The notes under the pieces: generated by a model
Told to the model about the DNA's origin: nothing
The model's database searches: none
The model's input: the letters and a program-made list of their open reading frames with translations, nothing else
Part shown: piece by piece, positions 13,601 through 25,600 of the stretch
Numbering within the stretch: position 1 is the stretch's first letter
Layout of the letters: every line of letters starts with the position of its first letter
Position numbers and translations under genes: made by a program
Assembly: GCF_019320115.1 (NCBI RefSeq)
Contig: NC_089584.1
Span: 79,117,922 to 79,181,921 of the forward strand
DNA from: Miscanthus floridulus
Lineage: Eukaryota; Streptophyta; Magnoliopsida; Poales; Poaceae
Length of the DNA stretch: 64,000 nucleotides
Direction of reading: 5' to 3'

Positions 13601-16600
13601 TAGGATAGTAGGCAACAAATCTGGCATTTCTCTGTGATGTTGGTACCAGGAAACTGTTAGCTTATAATTACAGATTTTTTTCTCCAACTATAATTACAGA
13701 GTTTCTTCATACCAGGAAACTGTTAGCTTATAATCATTATGTTTATATTAAGAAGAAAAATGTATAACTAAAGATAGCAGCGGTGTAACTAGCATCAATG
13801 AATTTACATAGATACATATGACACAGCGTATCAGGATGTAAACAGAGTGGGGAAATCGCAATGAGAGCGAGTAGAGGTAGAGTAGCCTAGGGCAAGATAA
13901 GTGATATTAGACAGAAATAACATACCTGGAAAGCAAGTAAAACTTTTTGCTTTCTCATGCTTAGCTCAAATGAAAGTATATGGGTCTCTAATGAGTCTGA
14001 CGAGTTATTCTGCAGAAGCTTCAAGTATTTCGTAGCTTCTGCAAGCGGGTTTTCAATCTGCAAACAAGAAATTGCATAAACCAAGGTAGAACTTCTAGCT
14101 AGCACAGATAACTTGCGACTTGTGAGTACCAAAAACTGATAAATATTACACAAAATATAAGGCCATGCAGTGCACATAAATACCTGGATTAATTTTTCAC
14201 CATGTGGATCCAGATCAACTGGTCTTGCATGTTGTTTCTTTCCAGATTTTGAACTGTTAGATGAAGCTGTTTCATCCTCTTGTTTCTCTTCAGCCTCCTG
14301 GAGGAATATGGGACAAAATCAGAAAACTAGGTAAACATTGATCCTATGTGAGTGTCTGAGATTACCCTTTTAGCACGCGCTTCTGCTTTCTTCTGCTTTT
14401 GCCTCAACTTCTTCCTCTGAGCAGGTGGCAGTTTTGACAACTCATCATTCTCCTCCGTAGAAGATTTTGTTGGAGAATCATGTAGTTTCATATAGCACCT
14501 GCAGTTTGTGCCAGCAGCATCACCAACTATCCTGGATAGAGGCACAAACTAATGAAAACAAAACACCAGAAGCAAACCATTACCTGATAGCTCCAGCAGC
14601 AGCCTTGTGGAAGTATTCATGAGCATGCAAACGATCTTGAAACTTCAGCATAGAAACATATGCTCTAAGTGTCATTTTCCGCAAGCAATACGAATGGAAG
14701 TCAAATTGATCTTCAGTCATATCAGCGTAATGCTTTTCAACTGCCAAGAAATTTTTTAGGGCCCGGCCAAGATCACCTTGACGGTAATAGCTCTCCCCAG
14801 AAGCAAGCTCATACCTTAAGTGATATATATCATGTAGTTAGATAGAAAGTGAACATATGAGATGGATAGCAGAGGGCAAAGAGCACATACCACATGCACT
14901 GCATGTCATGAAGATTATTGTGTTGATCACCATCTTTTGTAAACAAGACAGCAGTCTTCTCAGCAAGGCCAACCTTCATACATCCCAAAAAACAGCTAAA
15001 TGTAAAAGAGCTTGCAAGTATACGCCAAGAAACTCCAGTGCTTTCTTATTGGATAAATGCTACAGTCTCCATATATTCCCTTTTCTTGAACCCAGCATTG
15101 GCATATCAAAATGGCCTCCAATACACACATTTGACGATAAACTTTTTAAAAATTATAATGGAAGAAAAAGAATTATACGATTCATGGTGGCAAAGATACT
15201 TTTTCCACACAGCAAATCTAAATACTTATATGCATATGAGTGGTCAAGTTAATAGGTTGACTGCAGTGCTCTGAAGCAACACTGATGATAACAAGTATAA
15301 AGGCCACATAAAAGTGGTCTGTTCCTAATTAGCTACCTGGTCAGCCTGAAGCATCTGCATAACACACTCGCTGTTTAAATAACGATCAGCAAGATCCATG
15401 GACCTAGCTTCATCTGCTAATGCGGCTGCTGCTGTGAAATTTCCAGCATGTTGCAATATCTTCCCCTGGAATATAAGTGTGAGTATTAGCAGAGTTATAG
15501 ACAGCATGTGACTTAGATATATTAGTATTATACAATCAATTGAAACCTTTAAACCAACATACAACAGAACAGACTAAGAAATCATAATGGTGCTGGCAAG
15601 ATTAGACGGTAATTAAAAACAATGTTGGTTCACTGCATGTATATAAATAAGAGATCACTTAAATTAACAGGAGACATTAGCTATATAGTAAACAAAATAC
15701 GCGACAAAACTTAAACAAAATGCATGCGCGTGCATGTGCGGGTGTGGGTGAATGTGAGTGAGAGAGAAACCTTTACTGAATATAAATCGATGACAGTCGG
15801 TGTATGTGAGATAGCCTCATCGATTTTATTTAAAGCAATGTCATATTGCCCTCTTCTGTCATAGTGCTGCGTTAGACAATATGGGGAGGAAACATGATTA
15901 TTCAAGTTCATGATATTTTTCTATACAAAAATGAGAAGTTTGTCACAAAACATGTAAAATGGCACAGCAAATGCAGACCTGAGAAATCAAAAACAGAGTC
16001 CACAACAGTGTGGAAGGAGGCTCCTTCTGTGGACTGCAAAGCAAGACAGTGAAAATCAATAGTAGTCATTGGCAATAACTCAGTTACCTCGATAGTTATA
16101 ATGGCTGCCTTCTTGGGCAATATATTTGTCACAGATTGTTTACAAGCACAATCTTGAAAAGTGGGGCAAACACTATCTAGTTACAGTTTGTTGCATTACA
16201 GCAAAATGCTGTCTCGCAATTCTGGTATGTGTAAGGAACACGTGAATATTTTGCACAGTTCAACGAGTAACATCAGATGCCTATTGATGATTATGTATTT
16301 CGAGTTGGAAGCTCCAACACAGGGCATTTCATGTATTTATTTAGGGAGCATTGCCTCTCAGAAAACCATCTATCCATCACCAAACAGAATCTGGTTAAGG
16401 CATCAAGTACTCCATGCATTGCAAAATGACACAACAGAATGGTTGGCTAACCATCAATGAGTAGATAAGCAAGTAAGAAACATGCATTCACAATAGTAGT
16501 CGGGCACTAAGGATTACCATCCAGGAAAGCATCCGGAAGTCCTAATTGAATCTTCTATTTTAAGAAATAACTGCTCCAGTATGTTTGCCTGTCAACAGGA

Positions 16601-19600
16601 TTTAGAATTCGCATATGAAGTGGCTTGCCGACTTACAACATGACCAGTAAACGAAACAAAGCACAAAATAGTGTTACCTTGCCAGGATGTTCATAGAGTG
16701 GGCTTAAATCAGAAAATAGTGAGGGCACACCCTGAGAAAAAAAATATATGGGATGCACTACAATTGATTATACCAGCCTAATGCTGAATGATAAGGAAAC
16801 AAAATTAAAAATAACCACAGATGAAATACCATATATGTATTATCTGCAAACTAAACTATCACTTACCTTTGTTAATAGAGGTCTGACATAGTTGTCTGCT
16901 GCCTCCTGGAACTTCTCACCTTCCAGAAAATCAAGTGGGATACGCTGTCGCACAGGGAAGATGCACAAATTTAGATTCACATATTCTCAAGTATATGCAT
17001 CTGCTTACTACCAATACATGCAGGGAAAGTAGAGTTTAGGATAAAACCAGGCATGTCCATGTCAATGGTATTATTTTTGTATCACCGGGAAGTTTAGTAG
17101 TGAATACAAGAAGAAGAAAGAGTGTGACAAAAAATATGGTCGCAATTTAACGTAGTTTATTAGTTTACCTTAACAGCAGATGACCAAGCATACTTCTCTT
17201 TAAGTGAGTTGTATAATGCACTTAAGCGTTCAACGTCATCAGCAGAATATTGACCATTATCAGAGTATAGGCCAAGGCACTTTTGCACAGCAATGAAGTA
17301 TCTGAGTGGAAACAGTAAGAATTCATTCATTCATAAGAGTACCAAAAGGTAGGTTATAAATATAATGCCAGTACAAATAATGTTATGAAAGGTACACAGA
17401 TGCATGTACTTTCATAGCACACAAGAAATCCACTCATATTTTCAAGATCAGATGTGCTAATCCAAAATTTGATATAATTACAAAACAGCATGGCTGTTCT
17501 TTGCCTGATGTCCTTTCCTACTGGCTACTGGTAGCAGTAGAGGTAGATTAAGAACATAAATAGGCAAATCCAGTCCATGCGAACAATACACCTTCCATTC
17601 TCACTCTAATCAAGGAATGCTAACGTCATTAGAGTGGATGGCACCCTACAATACACAAAAAAGGAGCAACTACACATTTTGGTGCATGTGCATACCATGA
17701 GCCTGTGTAGGGAAGGTAGTGCAACATCAAGCAACATGCTGGAAACATCTAGATCATACTTAAGCCTCCCTCCTTGATTCAGCTTAACACGTTAGCTAAG
17801 ATATCATTTATCATGGTGGCTCCCCAAGGTTTCAATCAGACCAGAGTAGCCATGTGAGGGTAACACACCCACTCGTAATACATTGCCACCCCAAGTATGG
17901 CTGATATAAACCACATATGGTCAACTGTTCAACACAAATTAGTAAGTTTATTTCCCACACATGGGCATCATGTAAGGAGGCAAACAATTCACTGCACAAA
18001 TTTTCCTTGATCAAATTCAGAACAGTCAATTCAACATTTTGTCTATTCATTCATAGGTAGGGACAAAGGACACTAAACAAATTGATGAAATTGCAATGCC
18101 TAAAATCATATATCCGAGTTGAGAAGATGCATGACATTTATGTTGGTCCCTCACTGCCCTGCACAGCTAAGCAGCTAGCTTACCAGCACACACACTCACT
18201 CACTAGAAGAAGGGGTGAGCACAGCGCACACACACACTGTAGAAGCTCCAGCGCTAGCCAAGACTCTGCCTCTGGTTGTGGCAACTGAACTGCCTTTTTT
18301 CATTGCATAGTGGTAGAGTAACTCATGTACCAACTATAAGGTACACATGAGCATGGCTGAGTACAGCCCCAACTACTCCTAGTACTAGCAGTACAATTCC
18401 TACCTCAGCCCACTACCAAGACATGGCTGATGCATTAGCTACCAACTAATGTACCAGTGGTGGCCTATTGCCCTACTGCTACAGCAACTAGGACAGCAGA
18501 GAATGACCTATTGCCAAATCTGTTGTGCAGCAAACAAAGAGAGAGAGATCAGCAGCAGATTATGTCTTACAATTCTTCCCCTAATCCTGCTGCTAACCCA
18601 AAGCCTTGACCTCATCCATGCCAATCATCTTCCTCAGCTCCATGAACCGCAGGCGCCCGAGTGACTTGGTGAGGATGTCAGCGAGCTATATGCCGGTCTC
18701 GACAAACTCGATGACGATTTGCCCTCCATCGTCGCAGTCCCGAAGAAAGTGGAACTTAATGTCGATGTGCTTGCTCCGGTCATGGAGGACAAGATTCTTG
18801 GCAAGGGCGATGGCGGGCTGATTGTCCACCATCAGAGCTGGCGGGTGAGCTTCCTCGCCGGTCAGCTCGACAAGCAGCCGGCGCAACCAGACAGCCTGGC
18901 ACGCCGCTGTGGCCGCTGCGACGTACTCCGCCTCACACGTCGACAGCGCCACAATCTTCTGCTTCAGCGATTGCCAGGCGACGGGGGCTGCTCCAAGGAA
19001 TACAAGCACACCAGAGGTGCTCCGTCGCCCGTCGATGTCGCCCGCCATGTCTGCGTCGCTGAGAACAGTGAGCTTCGGCTTACCTTCCTTTGCCTTGGGG
19101 GTGCCTCACTGAAGACCGTGAGCCACAGCCCACCCTCGCCACCACTCTTGGGGAAGATGATCGCTTGATCGAGCGTCCCCTTGACGTACGCGGCAACCTT
19201 TTCACCGTCGTCCAGTGATCCTCACGCGGTTCCTCCATGAACCGACTAACATACCCGACTGTGAACGCGATGTCCGGCCAAGTATGCGTGAGGTAGCACA
19301 GCCCGCCGACGATGCTCCGGTAGCGCGTCGCGTCCACCTTTGCCGCCGTGTTGTGCTTGGACAGCTTCAGCCGCTCCTCCATTGGAGTTGCGCATGGCTT
19401 GCACTCCACCATGCCACTGCGCTCCAGCAGCTTCTCCGCATAGGCGCGCTGGCCCAGGGAGATGCTCTCATTCCCTTGCCGCACCTCGATGCCGAGGTAG
19501 TAGGAGAGCGCGCCGAGATCGCTCATCTTGAACTGAGCCGCCATCTCGCGCTTGAATGCTTCAATGTCTTCCGCTCGCGCTCCAGTGACGATCAGATCGT

Positions 19601-22600
19601 CCACATACACACGCCGACAACGAGCTCCTCCTTCCCCCGTCGCCGTGTGTAGAGTGCGTGCTCTGTGGCGCAGCGAGTGAACCCAAGCTCGCCCAAAGTG
19701 GCGTCGAGCTTGGCGTTCCACGCCCTTGGAGCCTGCCAAAGCCCGTAGAGCGCCTTGCGCAGCTTGAGCCCCTTGTGCTCAGCGCCCTTGACGACGAAGC
19801 CCGAAGCTTGCTTGACGAAGACCGTCTCCACGAGCTCGTCGTTTAGGAGCGCAGACTTGACGTGGAGGTGGTGGACACGCCAATCCTTTGCTGCTGCCAT
19901 GGCCAACAGCAAGCGAACGGACTCCATCAGCATTGGGCGGCTGGACGAGCCGCGGGCAACAAGCCGAGCCTTGTACTTGACAATAACACCACGCTCGTCC
20001 TGCTTCACCTTGTAGACCCACTTCAACCCGATCGGCCTGCAGCCCACCGATGGATCCACTAGCTCCCATGTCCCATTGTCCTCGATCGCCCTCATCTCCT
20101 CCAGCATCGCCCGGCGCCAATTGGCGTCGCGTTCAGCCACTGTGAACGTCGACGGCTCCTCTGCGCTGACAAGGAGTAGCTCTGGGTCATCCAGAAGCTG
20201 GCTAGCCAGCCCAGGAGCTCCCCCTTCGTCGACAATGTTGTCCACCCGCCTAAACCGAACCTCCTCGCTGTCATGGAAAGCATCCACAAACTCGTCGATG
20301 TCGGTGGGTGGTGATGCGAACTCCAATGGGGGTGTCCCCTGCGCTGCCGTCGCAGGGGACTATGGTGGAGGTGAATGCGCCGCTGCTGGTGGAGACTGCT
20401 CTCCAGCAGCAGCCTGTTCTCCAGCAGCCTGCTCTCCAGCGCCATCATCTCCTCCTTGGATCACCAGGTGCTCGACAACAAATGTGCTGCTGACACCAGC
20501 AGCTTCCCCGGCGCCTTGATCCTCCCAATCCCAAGCAACCATCTCGTCGAACACTACATCCCTAGAGACCACCACCTTGCCTCCCTTGGGATCATAGAGC
20601 CGATTGGCCTTGCTGCCCTCCTCATAGCCCAACAGCACCATGGGCGTGCTTCTGTCCTCCAGCTTGCCAAGGTGGGGCTTTGTGTTCTTGACATGGCCAA
20701 CGCAGCCAAATGTCCTAAGGAAGGACACATTCGGATTGCGTCCATGCCAAGCCTCGAACGGCGTCTCCCCTTCAGGGCCTTGGCGGGCGCGCGGTTGAGG
20801 ATAAACACCGTCGTGGTCACCGCCTCTCCCCAGAACTCCGCCGGCATCTTCTTAGCCTTCATCATCGACCTCGCCATGCCAACCACCTGGTTGCGCCTCT
20901 CCACCAAGCCATTTTGCTGCGGCGTGTACGCCGCGGTGTGGTGGCACACCACACCTTGATCCGTGCAGTACGCTACAAACTCTACAGAGGTTAATTCGCC
21001 GCCACGATCAGTCCGCAGCACGCACAGCTTCTTGCCGCTCTCCGCCTTCGCGCGCGCCTTGAACTTCTTGACCGCCTCCGCCGCCTCGTTCTTGCTCGTC
21101 AGGAGCTGCAGCCACATGAACCGGCTGCAGTCGTCCACGAGCAAGATGAAATACTTGCGGCCTCCATTCGTTGCCGACGTGATCGGCCCACAGAGATCAC
21201 CATGGACCAGCTTGAGGGCATCCGCCGCGCAATACTTCGCCATCTTCGGGAATGGCAACCTCCTTTGCTTCTTAGCCAAGCAGCTGTCACACAGCTCGCC
21301 GGCGTGCTCGATGTGAGGCAGCCTAGTCACCATCTTCTCCAGCCGACCAAGAGCGTCGAAGCTGAGAAGGCCATACCGGGCAAGCCACAGCCACGGCTCC
21401 TCTGTGCGCCGTGCAGCCAGGCAGATGGGTTGCTCCACCTTCAAGTCGAGCAGGTACAGCCAGTTCCGGGATCTCTTCACCTTGGCGAGAAGGCGCTGCT
21501 CCCGGTCCCTGAACCTGAGGATGCCATCCTTGATCAGCACCTCACTGCCGCGCTCGTCCAGCTGCCCAACGCTGATGATGCTCAAGCACAGCTGGGGGAT
21601 GTAGTAGACGTCCGTCAGCGCATGGTGCTCGCTGTTCTGGCACCGGAAAATGATGGTGCCACGCCCTCGGATCGCCACCCTTGAGCCGTCACCAAACCTC
21701 ATTGTCCCGGTCACGTTGCCGTCGAGCTCGGAGAAGGCCGCCTTGGAATCCGTCGTGTGGTTGCTGGCGCCGAAGTCCAAATACCACCGCTGCTCCTACT
21801 CGCCGCCCACACGTCCGAGGTGGACTTGGGCGCGTGGCTCGTCGAGGTTGACAGCCTTCAGAGCCATCCCGTGCTCCTGTACCGCCATCACCTCTCCCTC
21901 CTCCTTGGCCTCAACATAGTGCAGTGCACAGAACATCGCCATCAAGAGAGTGGCCTCATCATCATCAGCCTGCGCCAAATGAGCCTCAGGTTTCTTCTCC
22001 TGCTTACAATTTGGGCACACATTTGCCCAATGGCCTGTCTTCCTGCAGCGCCAGCAGGCGTTAGGGTCGATCTTCTTCTCCTAAGAAGCCTTGCCGCAGT
22101 GCTTGCCGTCGCCACCGCGGCTGGAGGCTTCCCCGGACTTCTTCTCCTTTATCCGGGCAGCCCACTCCTCTGTCAGCAACAGCTTGCCATTGTCCGTCGT
22201 TGTTGTGGCCTGCTCCATGCGCTCGTCCACCGCCCGCAGACGGGGTCACATCCTCAATGGTGAGGGTGGATAGGTCCAGCATCGTCTCTATGGAGAGAGT
22301 GATCTAGATGTACTTCACCGGCACGATGTGGAGGTACTTGGAGACCGCTTCCTCTTCGTTGATGGTGACGCCGTGGCTCCCCAGCTTGCTGATGAGCGAC
22401 TGCAGGCGGAGGGAGAAGTCCTCCACCAATTCACCATCGCGGAACTTGAGGTTGGCGTACTCCTGCTTCAGCAGCTGGGCCATCGCCTTCTTTGCGAGAT
22501 CAGAGCCGATGCGCATCGCAGCAATGGCCTCCCACACCTCCTTAGCAGTTTTCTTCGCCCCCAACGGCTCCTTGTACTCCATCAGCACGGCAGTGACGAT

Positions 22601-25600
22601 GGCCTCCATCGCTGACATGTCATCTTCTTCTACGTCGGTGCCCTTGTCGATGGCGTTCCAGAGCCGTCGGGGTCTGAGCTTGACCTTCATGGTCACCGCC
22701 CACTCGCCATAGTTGGTGCGAGTGAGCTATGGCCAAGTAGTGCCGCTGAGCTCCCGCACCGTGCGCACGACGACCTCCTGTCATGGCTGGGCCACAGCAC
22801 CACCGCCGCCTGCCGCAGCTCCGCTGCTATCACCCGTCTCCGAGCCAGGTGCCATCGCCGGCGGTTAGTCCGGCGACTCCGATGATGGGATAAGTCTCTG
22901 TGTTGACTGGTCTTTGTGGGGCTGCAGCATATGGTCCTTGTGGCTACATGGTGGTCCTTGTGGCTACATGGTGGTCTTGCTGCCCATCAAGGACAGCATC
23001 CTTGACTGGCTAGGGCAGCATCTTACATGGTGGTCTTGCTGCCCATCAAGGATGGCATCCTTGGCTGGCTAGGACAGCATCTTAGCATCTAGCATCTTGG
23101 CATATGCTTGGCTGGCTAGCAGCCTATAAATATATATCCCCAACCCCTCAGGTTGGCATGGCATTTGTGTGAGAAATAAACCAGAAAATTGCCCCAACTC
23201 CTAGTGTCATCCTCTCTCGATAAGAGTAAGAATTTTGCTACTACCAAGAGTAAGAATTCGGCAACTAACATCCGATACCGCTTGTTGGTCCCTCACTACC
23301 CTGCACAGGTAAGCAGCTAGCTTACCAGCACACACACTCACTCACTATGGCTAGAGGTAGAAGAAGAGGTGAGCACAGCACACACACACACTGCAGAAGC
23401 TCCGGCGCTGGCCAAGGCTCTGCCTCTGGTTGTGGCAACTGAACTGCCTTTTTTTCATTGCATAGTGGTAGAGTAACTCATGTACCAACTATAAGGTACA
23501 CATGAGCATGGCTGAGTACAGCCCCAACTACTCCTAGTACTAGCAGTACAATTCCTACCTCAACCCACTACCAAGACATGGCTAATGTATTAGCTACCAA
23601 CTAATGTACCAGTGGTGGCCTATTGCCCTACTGCTACAACTAGGACAGCAAAGAATGACCTATTGCCAAATCTGCTATGCAGCAAACAAAGAGAGAGAGA
23701 TCAGCAGCAGATTATGTCTTACAATTTAAAGGGAGTGGTTGGTCCATGGCTCCATGCCCTCAATCAACATTACCAATTTTTGTAATGCCTATGCTTATAG
23801 TTCATTTGGTTAGGCTATTTTTCTAGCTAATCCTAAGCCAACCGTGGGCTAACAAAACCTTATGCAAAATTTTGCCTAGCAAATGTTCTAGCAAGGTCAG
23901 TTGTAGCACAAACCAAACGTTAGCAGCACAAGTTGTGTCAAATGTCAAAACCCATACCCATTTACAGTGGCCCAAAAATAAGGCTGAACATAAGCATGTA
24001 AAACGAGGACACGAGTAACTCACTTGTAGTTATCAGGATTCATAAAAAGCAGGGATCTGTATATGCTCTCAGATTCATCAAAGCGGACAAGTTTGAACAA
24101 GACGGATGCCATTTGTTCTTTGAATGATAGCCTGTCAACCTAGCAGACAATTGACATGAACAAGAACAAAACATTATTATTTAGACATCATCTTTAGTGA
24201 TCCCCAACCACCACCACATACAAGCAACATAAAATGGAAGGATAGGACTCACAATTTTGCTCTCCTTCTTCTGCATTTCCTCAAGGGCTCTGTCTAGCAT
24301 CCCACATTCTTCAAACAGTGATATCTATTAAAAAAAGGACAATAAGATTACATGAAATCATGACTGCAACATATATTCATATTATAGATGCAAAGTTAAC
24401 AGCAGAATAATAGCAACCTAAAGAAATGAACATGGCCATAATGCGTGAACCAATACCATCGAAAATAGAAAGTAATTAGGTACCACTTATTTGAGTATTT
24501 CATAATTCACACCACAAGCTTCACACGACATGGGGTGGATGTAGAGCAAATGAACAGAATACTACACGGTGAACATAAACAGACACTGAATGCTAAAAAG
24601 TAATACTAAACTAATATAATAAATAAACAAATCTAGATGGCATACAGTTAAAACAAAAAGAAATATTGCATCAAGCCATCAACAACATGCAAAACAAATG
24701 GGCACAAGTTTTCAATTAACATCTAGTAGTACAAAATTGGCAATCAAATATTGTTTTATAGCGAAAGCCAAAGTACATATATAGAATAATAGAAGTGTCA
24801 GAAGAACATGAACCAGTGCTAAATGTTTTTTTCTAATCCAATACTAACAAAAGAAACTGCAATCCTATTCAAGAAACACAAACCTTATACAGCAGCATTT
24901 CACTATGTTCATATCGCTCATTCTCTGGAGGATAATCATCTTCCAGTGTTCCCTCGTATGCCTCCAATACTTCTATTGCCTTAGAAGAACTGCAAGTGAC
25001 AAGTTAGTATCAGAAACAAGTCAAAAAACCACGTTAAGTGATCAATTTTTTTCACACAGTAAATGCTCTGTCTTAATCATAAGCGTTAGCACGTAGATCA
25101 TGAATAAATGAGCAAGTTAACTCTCCATCTGATATGAAAGAATACAAACAAAAACATAAATGGTCAGGTTTGGATCATAGAAAAAAATATCTTCAGGCTG
25201 TACAGCTCAATTATAAGGTATATACAAGTGAGGTAGGGACATCTGTGCAAACCCTGGACTAATGGACCTTTAGACTATCTACACACTTAGCAGAAAAGAA
25301 CACCAATATGCCAAAAAAATAAACAGGCATATTATACAAAGTATGTTTTGCAATGATGACATGGAGCAATCAAATAATTGACACGATAAAGGAATACATG
25401 AGCCAAGAAGATTATATCCAGCTCGCACTTGACACCCTGTACTACTTCAATTGCTTACAGCGCACACCCAACAATGTTTGGAATGAAGTTTGCTACTGGA
25501 TTTTCACCATAGCGTATATAGCACATAAAAAATCAGTAGAGGTCAAAGACATATTATGATAAATCATATAAGATTGGTTCTAATCAACATCGATTAGAAA

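Larger units (their letters stand above)
18141..23723 (-). mobile_element. Copia LTR retrotransposon in NAA15 intron 8
   Basis: Two LTRs bound the element (18141-18571 and 23283-23723, starting TGTTGG and ending TTACA on the plus strand). The TSD is attta at 18136-18140 and 23724-23728. On the minus strand the order is LTR, a degenerate tRNA-Met-type primer site (gcggtatcgga, 23271-23281), gag, protease, integrase, RT, RNase H, a polypurine tract (ggattaggggaagaat) and LTR. That gene order defines Ty1/copia. The LTRs differ at roughly 15-20 positions by eye, so the insertion is not very recent. Transcription is in the same direction as NAA15. Confidence 0.96.

Noticed and set aside
18686..22855. 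Functional host gene encoding reverse transcriptase or integrase
   Set aside because: It lies between paired LTRs with a target-site duplication and has several stops, a deletion and a lost catalytic Asp.
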